From the NCBI RefSeq assembly GCF_003688995.1, contig NZ_PENI01000004.1:62001-126000 (forward strand): a stretch of 64,000 bases of DNA, read 5' to 3'. Below are positions 28,670 to 39,469 of this stretch, piece by piece. The notes under the pieces were generated by a model. The model saw only the letters and a list, made by a program, of their open reading frames with translations. It was not told the DNA's origin and did no database searches. The translations under genes and the position numbers were made by a program. Position 1 is the stretch's first letter; the number at the start of each line of letters is the position of its first letter. The stretch comes from Streptomyces shenzhenensis (GTDB lineage: Bacteria > Actinomycetota > Actinomycetes > Streptomycetales > Streptomycetaceae).

Positions 28670-28688
28670 TTAGGTTAGCCTAACCTAA
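28670..28688. promoter_or_regulatory. Iron box (DmdR1/IdeR operator) of desABCD
   Basis: TTAGGTTAGCCTAACCTAA is a full 19-bp iron box; the symmetry extends two bases further on each side (28668-28690). It is the known site at which the iron-bound DtxR-family repressor DmdR1 shuts off desferrioxamine genes. Confidence 0.95.
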
Positions 28689-28690
28689 GT

Positions 28691-29210
28691 AATCTTCGCG
28701 AAGTCAAAGTCCGGCCCCTCCCGTGACTGCCGTCACTTCAGCGGTGGTTGCTCCACCGCGCGCATGCCGCGGCACCGGTGTGCGGCTCCGCCGGCCGGCG
28801 GGGACTCGGGACGGCCGGGGCGGCGGGCATCGCGGTCCCGTCGCCCCGCGCGGCACGACCGGATCGGTGTCCTCGGGCGCGCGGAAGCGGATCGTGCGGT
28901 GGTCGGCCATCGTGGCAGGCGGGGCCCGCTGTGCCCGGCTCGGCGCCGTGCGTGGCGAAGTCGAGGAAACGGTGGTGAGGCCGCGGGAGTCGCGGCGCGC
29001 GCAGGGCGGAGGGGCGCGTCACCGCCCGGACGCCGTACGGCAGTTCGCGCCCGGCCCGCCGCAGGACGCCCCCGCGCGCGGTCTCGCTTCAGCGGGGGTT
29101 CCTGGGCCGTCGTGCAGGAGGGCAGCCCTCCGGGGCGCGGGGCTACCGCGCGAGGAGCCGCAGCCGGCCCGCACGCTGCCGGGTCGCCCGGCGCCCCCGA
29201 CGGGCTTGCG
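28691..29210. other. Gap between desA and desE with no convincing gene
   Basis: This 520-bp stretch has open frames on both strands but none with a recognised domain or a coding-like pattern. The minus-strand frame from 28910 starts MADHRTIRFRAPEDTDPVVP and ends after 68 residues in Arg/Pro/Gly-rich sequence. Near 29136-29171 there is a diverged copy of the GGGGCGCGGGG repeat seen in three copies at 59111-59305. In S. coelicolor, as I recall, desF (a siderophore-interacting reductase) stands between desE and desA; I see no intact desF here. Confidence 0.5.
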
Positions 29211-30257
29211 TCAGCTGACCTTCTTGGCGTTCTCGATGGCCTCGGCGAGGGCGTCGAGCAGGGCGACGCACTTGTCGTACGACAGGATCGGCTCGGGGTT
29301 GCGGGAGATGACCTGGCCGGCCTTGACCGCGGGGAGCTTCTTCCAGGTGGCCTTGGTGATGTCGGCGGGCTGGATGGCCGAGGTGCGGTTGTCCATCATG
29401 ATGATGTCCGCGTCGTACTTGTCGACGTTCTCCCAGCTGAGCGACTCGTACCAGCCGCCGCCCTGGGCCTTCGCCTGCTCCGGGGGCTCGACGAAGTTCA
29501 CGCCGAGGGCCTTGAAGTACTCCAGGTCGATCGAGAGGTCGCTGCCGGAGACGTAGAACAGGTCCTGGCTCGCGGAACCCGCCATCACCTTGATGTCGGG
29601 CTTGGCCTTGGCGGCGGCACGCAACCGGGCGGCCGCTTCCTCGAACCGCTTCTTGGCGTCGGTGACCTTGCTCGACGTGATGTCGGCGCCGAGGGACTCG
29701 GCGAGCGCGAGCATGCGCTGCAACGGCTCGGTGAGCTGGCGGTCGTAGACCGAGATGCCCACGCTCGGGGCGCCGACGGCCTCGATCTTCTTCTTCGACT
29801 CGTCCGGGACGTACCAGAGGGTGCCCGCGTCGTCGAACATCGTGGAGATCAGCACGTCGGGGGCGAGGGACGCGTACTTCTCGATGTTGAACTGGCCCCA
29901 CTCGTTGCCGAGGACGGTCACCTTGCTGACATCCATGTCGCCGGCCTGGACGTCGGCCTTGCCGTCCTTGGTCGTGGTCGGACCGAAGACGCCCTTGGCC
30001 TGGATGCCGTAGTCGTACAGCGCGGCGGCGACACCGACGAACGCCACGATGGCCGCAGGGGCCTTGTCGGCCTTGACGGTCTGTCCGCGGTCGTCCTTGA
30101 AGGTCCAGGGGCCGGACGCGGCGCTCGCCCCGCTGCCCGCGTCGTCGCTTTTCGCGTCGCCGTCGCCGCAGGCCGCGAGCGCGGCGCCGAGGCCGAGGGC
30201 GCCGCCGGTTGCGAGCAGTCCACGACGGGAGAGGCGGGCGGATCTGGCGTTCGACAT
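29211..30257 (-). CDS. desE: DesE, ferrioxamine-binding lipoprotein
   Basis: 348 aa siderophore-binding protein of the class III (FecB/FepB) ABC-transport type. The N-terminus LSRRGLLATGGALGLGAALAAC combines a twin-arginine signal (SRRGLL) with a lipobox ending at C30, so it is exported folded and lipid-anchored. The mature protein has the paired alpha/beta lobes of the family (AIVAFVGVAAALYDYGIQAK; LAPDVLISTMFDD; ADIIMMDNRTSAI). It captures ferrioxamines made from the neighbouring desABCD products. An iron box lies 48 bp before the start. No permease or ATPase is adjacent. The acyl-CoA dehydrogenase operon upstream is on the same strand. Confidence 0.94.
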   Translation of the reverse strand: MSNARSARLSRRGLLATGGALGLGAALAACGDGDAKSDDAGSGASAASGPWTFKDDRGQTVKADKAPAAIVAFVGVAAALYDYGIQAKGVFGPTTTKDGKADVQAGDMDVSKVTVLGNEWGQFNIEKYASLAPDVLISTMFDDAGTLWYVPDESKKKIEAVGAPSVGISVYDRQLTEPLQRMLALAESLGADITSSKVTDAKKRFEEAAARLRAAAKAKPDIKVMAGSASQDLFYVSGSDLSIDLEYFKALGVNFVEPPEQAKAQGGGWYESLSWENVDKYDADIIMMDNRTSAIQPADITKATWKKLPAVKAGQVISRNPEPILSYDKCVALLDALAEAIENAKKVS

Positions 30258-30304
30258 GGGCGGGCTCCGCCTTCGTGCTAGGGATCACTGAACCGAGGTC
30301 GAGA

Positions 30305-30323
30305 TTAGGTTAGCCTAACCTCA
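30305..30323. promoter_or_regulatory. Iron box upstream of desE
   Basis: TTAGGTTAGCCTAACCTCA matches the iron box of desA at 18 of 19 positions and lies 48-66 bp upstream of the desE start, giving iron repression of the receptor in step with biosynthesis. Confidence 0.93.
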
Positions 30324-30409
30324 GATTCCCCCCAAGGGGTGATCGCGGGTGACCGGCGCCACACGGGCCCACCCGAGCCTTCCGCCGGCCGTGCGCACCG
30401 GACGCCGGG

Positions 30410-31570
30410 TCAGCCCGCCAGGCCCAGCTCCCGGGCGATCAGCATCCGCTGCACCTCGCTCGTGCCCTCGCCGATCTCCAGGATCTTGGAGTCGCGCCAC
30501 ATCCGGGCCACCGGATACTCGTTCATGAAGCCGTAGCCGCCGTGGATCTGGGTGGCGTCGCGGGCGTTGTCGACGGCGATCGTCGACGAGTACAGCTTGG
30601 CCAGCGCCGCCTCCTTCTTGAACGGCTCGCCCGCCACCAGCCGGCAGGCCGCGTCCCGCCAGGCGAGGCGGGCCGTGTGGGCCTTCATCTCCATGTCCGC
30701 GATCTTGAACTGGATGGCCTGGTTGGCGCCGATCGGCCGCCCGAAGGCATGCCGCTCCTTGGCGTACCTCACCGACTCGTCCACACAGCCCTGCGCGAGA
30801 CCGGTCGCCAGCGCCGCGATGGCGATGCGGCCCTCGTCGAGGATCCGCAGGAACTGCGCGTAGCCGCGGCCCTCCTCGCCGAGCAGGTTGGCCGCCGGGA
30901 CCCGGACGTCCACGAACGACAGCTCGCGGGTGTCCGAGGCGTTCCAGCCGACCTTCGAGTACGGGGCCGCGACCGTGAAGCCCGGGGTGCCGGACGGCAC
31001 GATGATCGCGGAGATCAGCGGCCTGCCGTCCGGGGTGCGGCCCGTCACCGCAGTGACCGTCACCAGACCCGTGATGTCCGTGCCCGAGTTGGTGATGAAG
31101 CACTTCGAGCCGTTGATCACCCATTCGCCGGTGTCCGGGTCGAGCCGGGCCGTGGTGCGCGTCGCGCCCGCGTCCGAGCCGCCGTCCGGCTCCGTGAGCC
31201 CGAACGCGCCCAGGATCTCGCCCGCGCACAGCCGCGGCAGCCACGCGCGCTTCTGCGCCTCGGTGCCGAACAGATGGACCGGCATCGCGCCCAGCGAGAC
31301 CCCGGCCTCCAGCGTGATGGCCACGGACGAGTCGACCCGGGCCAGCTCCTCGAGGACCAGGCCCAGCGCCAGGTAGTCGCCGCCCATGCCGCCGTACTCC
31401 TCCGGGAACGGCAGCCCGAACAGACCCATGCGGCCCATCTCGCGGACGATCTCGTACGGGAACTCGTGCCGCTCGTAGTAGTCGCCGATCTTCGGCGCCA
31501 CCACGTCGTGCGCGAACTCCTCCACCGTGCGGCGGAGTTCCTCCAGCTCGGGGCTGAGACGGTGGTCCAT
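30410..31570 (-). CDS. acdH: Acyl-CoA dehydrogenase of the leucine operon (isovaleryl-CoA/AcdH type)
   Basis: 386 aa FAD-dependent acyl-CoA dehydrogenase. The conserved signatures are FGLTEPDGGSDAGATRT (residues about 127-145), CFITNSGTDI, and the C-terminal QIHGGYGFMNEYPVARMWRD and EGTSEVQRMLIARELGL. Position as last gene of an operon with HMG-CoA lyase and methylcrotonyl-CoA carboxylase points to oxidation of isovaleryl-CoA and perhaps other short branched acyl-CoAs in leucine/valine breakdown. I use ATG 31570; a GTG at 31579 overlapping the hmgL stop is an alternative that adds three residues. Confidence 0.92.
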   Translation of the reverse strand: MDHRLSPELEELRRTVEEFAHDVVAPKIGDYYERHEFPYEIVREMGRMGLFGLPFPEEYGGMGGDYLALGLVLEELARVDSSVAITLEAGVSLGAMPVHLFGTEAQKRAWLPRLCAGEILGAFGLTEPDGGSDAGATRTTARLDPDTGEWVINGSKCFITNSGTDITGLVTVTAVTGRTPDGRPLISAIIVPSGTPGFTVAAPYSKVGWNASDTRELSFVDVRVPAANLLGEEGRGYAQFLRILDEGRIAIAALATGLAQGCVDESVRYAKERHAFGRPIGANQAIQFKIADMEMKAHTARLAWRDAACRLVAGEPFKKEAALAKLYSSTIAVDNARDATQIHGGYGFMNEYPVARMWRDSKILEIGEGTSEVQRMLIARELGLAG

Positions 31571-31575
31571 GCTGA

Positions 31576-32520
31576 TCACTGGTCCTTGGGGGAGAGGGCG
31601 CGGACGGTGCGGGACGGGCTCGACCGGCCGAGCTGTTCGGCCAGCCACACGCTCGTGGCGGTGAGCCGGCCCAGATCGACCCCGGTCTCGATGCCGAGGC
31701 CCTGGAGCATCCACACCAGGTCCTCGGTGGCGAGGTTCCCGGTGGCGGACTTGGCGTACGGGCAGCCGCCCAGGCCGCCGGCCGAGGCGTCGACCGTCGT
31801 GACGCCGTGTTCCAGCGCCGCGTACGTGTTGGCGAGCGCCTGGCCGTAGGTGTCGTGGAAGTGCACGCCGAGGACGTTCGTCGGCACGCCCTCCTCGTTG
31901 AGCGCGGCGAGCAGTTCCAGGACGTGGCCCGGGGTCGCCACGCCGATCGTGTCGCCCAGGCTCAGCTCGTCGCAGCCCATGGCCATCAGCGCCCGGCACA
32001 CCCGCACGACCTGGTGCAGCGGGACCGCGCCCTCCCACGGGTCGCCGAAGCACATGGAGACATAGCCGCGCACATGCACGCCCTCGTCCTTCGCGTGCCG
32101 CACCACCGGCTCGAACACCGCGAGCGACTCGTCCAGCGTGCGGTTGAGGTTGGCCTTCGCGAAGGACTCGGTGGCGCTGGCGAACACCGCGATCCGGCGG
32201 GCGCCGAGCGCCAGCGCCCGGTCCAGGCCGCGCCGGTTGGGCACGAGCACCGGGAGCGCGACCCCGCGCAGATCGCCGAGCAGCGGGAACAACTGCTCCG
32301 CGTCGGCCAGTTGGGGCACCCACTCGGGGCGCACAAAGCTCGTCGCCTCGACGGTGGTCAGGCCCGCGTCGGCCAGCCGGTGGATGAACTCCGCCTTGAC
32401 CTCGGTCGGCACGGCCGACTTCTCGTTCTGCAGCCCGTCGCGCGGGCCGACCTCGTGGATCCGCACCCGCTCGGGCAGATCCTGCGCGGGTACGACCATC
32501 GGCAGTCCCGGTGCGCTCAT
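31576..32520 (-). CDS. hmgL: Hydroxymethylglutaryl-CoA lyase
   Basis: 314 aa TIM-barrel enzyme of the HMGL/DRE family that cleaves HMG-CoA into acetyl-CoA and acetoacetate, the final step of leucine degradation. Family motifs: [17 protein letters not shown] at the N-terminus with the catalytic RDGLQ, the metal-binding [17 protein letters not shown] near residue 220 and [20 protein letters not shown] near 250 containing the catalytic cysteine loop. It overlaps the carboxylase alpha gene by 4 bp. Confidence 0.96.
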   Translation of the reverse strand: MSAPGLPMVVPAQDLPERVRIHEVGPRDGLQNEKSAVPTEVKAEFIHRLADAGLTTVEATSFVRPEWVPQLADAEQLFPLLGDLRGVALPVLVPNRRGLDRALALGARRIAVFASATESFAKANLNRTLDESLAVFEPVVRHAKDEGVHVRGYVSMCFGDPWEGAVPLHQVVRVCRALMAMGCDELSLGDTIGVATPGHVLELLAALNEEGVPTNVLGVHFHDTYGQALANTYAALEHGVTTVDASAGGLGGCPYAKSATGNLATEDLVWMLQGLGIETGVDLGRLTATSVWLAEQLGRSSPSRTVRALSPKDQ

Positions 32521-34448
32521 TCCGCCGCCTCCTCGTGCGGTGCGACGACGGCCAGCACCTGGTCCATGGCGACCGTGCTGCCGGGCCGTACGTCCAGTTC
32601 GGTGACCGTGCCCGCGTGCGGGGCCGAGACGACGTGCTCCATCTTCATCGCCTCCACCACCAGCAGGCTCTGGCCCGCGCTCACCTCGTCGCCGACGGCG
32701 ACCTTCACCACGGTGACCGTGCCGGGCATCGGCGCGGTGAGCGAGTCGGCGCCCGCGAGCCCGGCCCGGGTGAGCGAGGCGGCCACCGGATCGTGGTCCC
32801 GCACCGGCCAGGCGTCACCGTCGCGGCCGAGCCAGTCGCCCGCCCGGTAGAAGGTGTGACGGACGCCGTCCAGGGTCACGGACACCTGGTCGTCGGTGAC
32901 GGTGTGGGTGCCGCGCGGGGTGTACTCCACGGGGTCGGTCACCCGCAGGGAGAAGGAGACGGGCCGGGGCACCCCGCCGAGCCGCCAGCCGTTCGGCACC
33001 GAGAAGGGGTCCGTCCAGCCGTCGCCGGCGGGCCGCAGCGCGTCGAGACGGACGGCCGCCGCCGCCTCGTACACCTCCTCCGGTACCTCCGCCGGGACCA
33101 GGCCGGCCACCACCCGCTCGACCAGCCCGGTGTCCAACTCGCCCGCCACGACCGCCGGATGGGCCAGCAGCCGGCGGAGGAAGCCGGCATTGGTCGGCAC
33201 GCCCAGCGTGACCGTCTCCGCCAGGGCCGCACGGAGCCGGCGCAGCGCCGTCGCCCGGTCAGGGCCGTACGCGATCACCTTGGACAGCATCGGGTCGTAC
33301 CGGCTGCCGATCTCGGTGCCCTCGCTGAGCCCCGAGTCGGTGCGCACTCCGTCGCCCTGCGGCTCGCGCAGCCGCAGCACCGTGCCGCCCGACGGCAGGA
33401 ACCCGCGCGCGGGGTCCTCCGCGCAGATCCGGGCCTCGATCGCGTGCCCGGTCAGCCGGATCTCCCGCTGCGCGAGCGGCAGCAGCTCGCCCGCGGCGAC
33501 CCGCAGCTGCCACTCCACCAGGTCGAGCCCGGTGACCAGCTCGGTGACCGGATGCTCCACCTGGAGCCGGGTGTTCATCTCCATGAAGTAGTACGACGAC
33601 GGGTCGCCGCCCGGCATGATGAACTCCACCGTGCCCGCGCCCCGGTAGCCGCAGGAGCGGGCCGCCTGCACGGCAGCCGCGCCCATCGCCGCCCGGGTCG
33701 CCTCGTCGAGGAGCACGCTCGGCGCCTCCTCGACGACCTTCTGGTGCCGGCGTTGCAGCGAGCACTCGCGCTCGCCGAGATGCACCACGTTGCCGTGCTC
33801 GTCGGCCAGGACCTGGATCTCGATGTGCCGGGGCCGCTCGATCCAGCGCTCCGCGAGGAGCGTGTCGTCGCCGAAGGAGGCGCGGGCCTCGCGCCGGGCG
33901 GCGGCGATCTCGTCCGCCAGCGCGGACGCCTCCCGCACCAGGCGCATGCCCTTGCCGCCGCCGCCCGCCGAGGGCTTCAGCAGCACCGGCATGCCGATCT
34001 CTCGGGCCGCCGCGGCGAGCCGGGCGTCGGACAGGCCGCTCCCGCTGGAGCCGGGGACGACCGGCACCCCGGCCGCCCGCACCGTCTCCTTGGCGCGGAT
34101 CTTGTCCCCCATGAGGGCGATGGCGTCGGCCGGCGGGCCGATGAACACCAGCCCCGCCTGTGCGCAGGCGCGCGCGAAGTCCGCGTTCTCGGCGAGGAAG
34201 CCGTACCCGGGGTGGACGGCCTGTGCGCCGGTGCGGGCGGCGGCCTCCAAGAGCCGCTCCACCGACAGATAGCTCTCGGCCGCGGGCGGCGGACCGAGCC
34301 GCACCGCCGTGTCGGCCTCGCGCACATGGCGCGCGTCGGCGTCCGCGTCGGAGAACACGGCCACCGAGCGCACGCCCAGCGCGCGCAGCGTGCGGATCAC
34401 GCGCACCGCGATCTCGCCGCGATTGGCCACCAGGACTGTCTCGAACAT
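32517..34448 (-). CDS. Methylcrotonyl-CoA carboxylase alpha subunit (biotin carboxylase + BCCP)
   Basis: 643 aa. Residues 1-450 are biotin carboxylase with ATP-grasp ([55 protein letters not shown]). A middle linking domain is followed by the biotinyl domain, with the biotinylated K602 in [11 protein letters not shown]. Streptomyces has several similar acyl-CoA carboxylase alpha chains; here pairing with an MCC-like beta chain and HMG-CoA lyase makes 3-methylcrotonyl-CoA the likely substrate. Start ATG 34448, 14 bp after the beta gene stop. It may also serve other beta subunits. Confidence 0.92.
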   Translation of the reverse strand: MFETVLVANRGEIAVRVIRTLRALGVRSVAVFSDADADARHVREADTAVRLGPPPAAESYLSVERLLEAAARTGAQAVHPGYGFLAENADFARACAQAGLVFIGPPADAIALMGDKIRAKETVRAAGVPVVPGSSGSGLSDARLAAAAREIGMPVLLKPSAGGGGKGMRLVREASALADEIAAARREARASFGDDTLLAERWIERPRHIEIQVLADEHGNVVHLGERECSLQRRHQKVVEEAPSVLLDEATRAAMGAAAVQAARSCGYRGAGTVEFIMPGGDPSSYYFMEMNTRLQVEHPVTELVTGLDLVEWQLRVAAGELLPLAQREIRLTGHAIEARICAEDPARGFLPSGGTVLRLREPQGDGVRTDSGLSEGTEIGSRYDPMLSKVIAYGPDRATALRRLRAALAETVTLGVPTNAGFLRRLLAHPAVVAGELDTGLVERVVAGLVPAEVPEEVYEAAAAVRLDALRPAGDGWTDPFSVPNGWRLGGVPRPVSFSLRVTDPVEYTPRGTHTVTDDQVSVTLDGVRHTFYRAGDWLGRDGDAWPVRDHDPVAASLTRAGLAGADSLTAPMPGTVTVVKVAVGDEVSAGQSLLVVEAMKMEHVVSAPHAGTVTELDVRPGSTVAMDQVLAVVAPHEEAAE

Positions 34449-34462
34449 CGTCTTCGGTCCCC

Positions 34463-36079
<1,617 letters not shown>

Positions 36080-36108
36080 CCTGCGGTCCCCTCACCCAGT
36101 GGTCGACT

Positions 36109-36152
36109 GTTAATGAGCGTTAACCATTTCTTCCAGGTTAACGAGCGCTAAC
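36109..36152. promoter_or_regulatory. Tandem TetR-type operators between leucine operon and its regulator
   Basis: Two related 16-bp imperfect palindromes, GTTAATGAGCGTTAAC (36109-36124) and GTTAACGAGCGCTAAC (36137-36152), are spaced 28 bp apart in the 95-bp divergent gap. Each has GTTA and TAAC arms around a GC centre. Size and position suit binding of the adjacent TetR repressor. Confidence 0.75.
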
Positions 36153-36174
36153 CCTGCTGTCTAGAATTGCTGCC

Positions 36175-36774
36175 ATGGTCACCAGAACCGGCGCCGCCGG
36201 CCGTCGCGAGCAGATCCTCAGGGAGGCCGCCCGGCTGTTCGCCGAGCGCGGCTTCCACGGCGTCGGGGTCGACGAGATAGGGGCCGCGGTCGGCATCAGC
36301 GGTCCCGGTCTCTACCGGCACTTCGCGGGCAAGGACGCGATGCTCGCGGAGCTGCTGGTCGGGATCAGCGGGCAGCTGCTGACCGGGGCGAAGCGGCGCC
36401 TGGCGGAGGCCGACGGCGCGGCCGGTCCCATGGCGGTCCTCGACTCCCTCATCGAGGGCCATATCGACTTCGCCCTCGACGACCGTCCCCTGATCACCCT
36501 GCACGACCGTGAGCTGGACCGCCTCCGGGACAGCGACCGCAAGCTGGTGCGCCAGCTCCAGCGGCAGTACGTGGAGCTGTGGGTCGAGGCGCTGCGCGCG
36601 GCGTATCCCGGGCTCGCCGAACCGGCCGCGCGCTCCGCGGTCCACTCGGTCTTCGGCCTGCTGAACTCGACCCCGCACCTGGGCCGGCCGGGTTCCCTGC
36701 CGGGCCGCGCGACGACGGCGGCCCTGCTGCACCGCATGGCCCGGGGGGCGTTCGCGGCGGCGGGGGCGGACTGA
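36175..36774 (+). CDS. TetR-family regulator of the leucine degradation operon
   Basis: 199 aa. Residues 8-56 are the TetR DNA-binding domain (RREQILREAARLFAERGFHG; IGAAVGISGPGLYRHFAGKD). The C-terminal ligand domain (residues 60-199) is helical and begins LLVGISGQLLTGAKRRLAEA; the ligand is probably an acyl-CoA intermediate of the pathway by analogy with other liu-type regulators. It is divergent from the methylcrotonyl-CoA carboxylase operon and presumably controls it, and itself, through the twin palindromes. It is followed after 116 bp by a second acyl-CoA dehydrogenase. Confidence 0.9.
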   Translation: MVTRTGAAGRREQILREAARLFAERGFHGVGVDEIGAAVGISGPGLYRHFAGKDAMLAELLVGISGQLLTGAKRRLAEADGAAGPMAVLDSLIEGHIDFALDDRPLITLHDRELDRLRDSDRKLVRQLQRQYVELWVEALRAAYPGLAEPAARSAVHSVFGLLNSTPHLGRPGSLPGRATTAALLHRMARGAFAAAGAD

Positions 36775-36890
36775 ACAGCGCCGGGCGTGATGAGGGTTAC
36801 CCCAGGGATCCCCTGGACGGGGTCCGTACTCACCGGTACCGTGGTATCTGAGCAAGCGCTTAGACATGTCGAGGTCCGTGGAGGTGGCGC

Positions 36891-38048
36891 GTGCGCCGTA
36901 CGGTGTACAACGAGGATCACGAGGCGTTCCGGGAGACCCTTCGCGCCTTCATCGAGGCCGAGGTCGTGCCGGTGTACGACGAGTGGTTCGCCGCCGGCCA
37001 GGCCCCGCGCGCGTTCTACTACAAGCTCGCCGAGCTGGGCCTGTTCGGCATCAACGTCCCGGAGGAGTTCGGCGGCGCCGGGCTGGAGTCGCACAAGTTC
37101 GAGGCGATCCAGTACGAGGAGACCGCCCGCGCGGGCGTGAGCTTCGGCGGCTCCGGCGTGCATGTGCTGCTCGCCCTGCCGTACATCAAGATGCTCGCCA
37201 CCGACGAGCAGAAGAAGCGCTACCTGCCGAAGTTCGTCTCCGCCGACGAGATGTGGGCGATCGCGATGACCGAGCCGGGCACCGGCTCCGACCTCGCGGG
37301 CATGAAGACCACCGCCAGGCTCTCCGAGGACGGCACGCACTACGTCCTCAACGGCGCCAAGACGTTCATCACCGGCGGCGTCCACGCCGACCGCGTCATC
37401 GTCTGCGCCCGCACCTCCGCGCCGACGGCCGAGGACCGCCGCTTCGGCATCTCCCTGTTCGCGGTGGACACCAAGTCCGAGGGCTACTCCGTCGGCCGCA
37501 AGCTGGACAAGCTCGGCCTGAAGACCTCCGACACCGCCGAGCTGGCGTTCGTCGACGTCAAGGTCCCGGTCGAGGACCTGCTCGGCGAGGAGAACAAGGG
37601 CTTCCACTACCTCGGCGCCAATCTGCCCTCCGAGCGCTGGGGCATCGCCTTCGGTGCCTACGCGCAGGCCAGGGCGGCCGTCCGGTTCGCCCAGCAGTAC
37701 GTCCAGGAGCGCGTCGTCTTCGGCAAGCCCGTCGCCCACTTCCAGAACACCAAGTTCGAGCTGGCCGCCTGCCAGGCCGAGGTGGACGCCGCCGAGGCGG
37801 TCGTCGACCGCGCCCTGGAGGCCCTGGACGCCGGCGAGCTGACCCCGGCCGAGGCCGCGAGCGCCAAGCTGTTCTGCACCGAGGTCGCGCACCGCGTCAT
37901 CGACCGCTGCCTCCAGCTGCACGGCGGCTACGGCTATATGAACGAGTACCCGATCGCCCGCCTGTACGCGGACAACCGCGTCAACCGCATCTACGGCGGC
38001 ACCAGCGAGATCATGAAGACGATCATCGCCAAGGACATGGGCCTGTAA
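36891..38048 (+). CDS. Acyl-CoA dehydrogenase
   Basis: 385 aa FAD-dependent acyl-CoA dehydrogenase. Motifs: AIAMTEPGTGSDLAGMKTTA, FITGGVHADRVIVCART, ERVVFGKPVAHFQNTKFELA and the C-terminal LQLHGGYGYMNEYPIARLYA with IYGGTSEIMKTIIAKDMGL. It resembles long/medium-chain or branched-chain enzymes, distinct from the AcdH-like enzyme of the leucine operon. Start GTG at 36891 begins MRRTVYNEDHEAFRET, the usual N-terminus. It lies between the TetR gene and a thioesterase gene on the same strand, suggesting a small fatty-acid or acyl-CoA processing unit. Confidence 0.94.
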   Translation: MRRTVYNEDHEAFRETLRAFIEAEVVPVYDEWFAAGQAPRAFYYKLAELGLFGINVPEEFGGAGLESHKFEAIQYEETARAGVSFGGSGVHVLLALPYIKMLATDEQKKRYLPKFVSADEMWAIAMTEPGTGSDLAGMKTTARLSEDGTHYVLNGAKTFITGGVHADRVIVCARTSAPTAEDRRFGISLFAVDTKSEGYSVGRKLDKLGLKTSDTAELAFVDVKVPVEDLLGEENKGFHYLGANLPSERWGIAFGAYAQARAAVRFAQQYVQERVVFGKPVAHFQNTKFELAACQAEVDAAEAVVDRALEALDAGELTPAEAASAKLFCTEVAHRVIDRCLQLHGGYGYMNEYPIARLYADNRVNRIYGGTSEIMKTIIAKDMGL

Positions 38049-38093
38049 GGTCCCCGGCAAGTTCACGAAAAGAGTGCAGGATACAACTGACTC

Positions 38094-38969
38094 ATGAGTC
38101 AGGCACTTCAGTCGCTGCTCGATCTGCTCGACCTCGAGTGGATCGAACAGGACATGTTCCGCGGTCAGTCCAGGCCATCCGTCGTCCCGCGCGTCTTCGG
38201 CGGGCAGGTCGCGGCCCAGGCGCTGGTCGCCGCAGGGCGCACCGCCCCGGCCGACCGGCACGCGCACTCCCTGCACGCGTACTTCCTGCGGCCCGGCGAC
38301 CCCGGCGCCCCCATCGTCTACACCGTCGACCGCATCCGCGACGGCCGTTCCTTCACCACCCGCCGGGTGGTCGCGGTCCAGCACGGGCAGCCGATCTTCC
38401 ACCTCTCGGCGTCCTTCCAGACGTACGAGGAGGGACTGGAACACCAGGCGCCCATGCCCGCCGCACCCGACCCGGAGACGCTGCCCACCGCATCGGAGCG
38501 GCTGCGCGGCCACCCGCACCTCGACGCGCGGATCGTGGAGAAGCTCCTGGAGGCGCGCGAGGCGGTCGACCTGCGCTACGTCGACGAGCCGCCCTACGGC
38601 AGCTACGGCGCTCCGCGCGAGCCGCACTCCCAGGTGTGGTTCCGCACCGAAGGCAAGCTGGACGGCGACATCGACGCGCCCCTGCTGCACGTCGTCCTCG
38701 CCACCTATGTCTCCGACATGACGCTGCTCGACTCCGTGCTGCTCGCGCACGGCCGCGGCGGCTGGGCCGTCGGCGATGTGGTCGGGGCCTCGCTGGACCA
38801 CGCGATGTGGTTCCACCGGCCGTTCCGCGCCGACGAATGGCTGCTGTACGACCAGGAGTCACCGTCCGCGCACGGCGGCCGCGGGCTCGGCCAGGCCCGG
38901 ATCTACACCCAGGACGGCCGGCTCGCCGTCTCGGTGATCCAGGAAGGCGTGGTCCGCGTACCCAGGTGA
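38094..38969 (+). CDS. Acyl-CoA thioesterase, TesB-like
   Basis: 291 aa double-hotdog thioesterase that hydrolyses acyl-CoA to free acid and CoA. TesB-family motifs are visible: RVFGGQVAAQALVAAGRT, HSLHAYFLRPGDPGAPIVY, the pattern DGRSFTTRRVVAVQ, and in the C-terminal hotdog SLDHAMWFHRPFRADEWLLY with QARIYTQDGRLAVSVIQEG. Length matches the family. It starts 45 bp after the acyl-CoA dehydrogenase stop and may be cotranscribed. Confidence 0.94.
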   Translation: MSQALQSLLDLLDLEWIEQDMFRGQSRPSVVPRVFGGQVAAQALVAAGRTAPADRHAHSLHAYFLRPGDPGAPIVYTVDRIRDGRSFTTRRVVAVQHGQPIFHLSASFQTYEEGLEHQAPMPAAPDPETLPTASERLRGHPHLDARIVEKLLEAREAVDLRYVDEPPYGSYGAPREPHSQVWFRTEGKLDGDIDAPLLHVVLATYVSDMTLLDSVLLAHGRGGWAVGDVVGASLDHAMWFHRPFRADEWLLYDQESPSAHGGRGLGQARIYTQDGRLAVSVIQEGVVRVPR

Positions 38970-39469
38970 GACCGGGGACAGGGCGCACGGCTGGTGGGCG
39001 CGGCCTCCCCGTCGGCCGGGGCCGTCGCCTCTGGACCGGGCCGGTTCGGGGCGCCCGTCATGGCGGACTCGTCGGCGCTCGGCCTTGGCTGCGGGCGGAC
39101 CGCTCGGCGGCCAACTCACCGGGTCCGGCGGGCTGAACCGCTGGTCGTACGGCCCGTGTCGGCGTCAAAGGTTTTGATGTCCTGCCCGAGGTGCCGATCC
39201 TCTGGGGCCGGACTAGGCTGAATGGCGAGCCGCAAAACAGGGCACGCCCCGTGCCGTTGAAGTTCCCGAGACGCGGAACTCCGGTCGTTGATCTCGCCCA
39301 CGCGTACCGCGTGGTCCGACCTGGCGGCATCGGCACCGAGACGTGCTCTTCATATCCAAGCGGTGAAGCCAGAGACCGCGCCGCACCTTCTTTTCCTGGC
39401 GGCTGCGGCCATCCCCTCGCTCGTCCTCTCAGGAGAGGCGCGCGAGACGATGGAAGGAAAGGCATTCCC
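38970..39469. other. Long leader region before the Gly/His-repeat gene
   Basis: 500 bp without a convincing gene. Codon pattern is irregular in all frames, and the final 280 bp are less GC-rich than the surroundings, as expected of a promoter and leader. I could not identify a riboswitch consensus. Confidence 0.5.

Noticed and set aside
28704..28910. Short minus-strand frame as a desF remnant
   Set aside because: The TIRFRAPE start is suggestive, but the rest is low complexity and the match to siderophore-interacting proteins is too weak.
38970..39469. Riboswitch (c-di-AMP type) in the leader of the Gly/His-repeat gene
   Set aside because: I looked for the conserved ydaO-type core and could not align it; only an unexplained leader remains.
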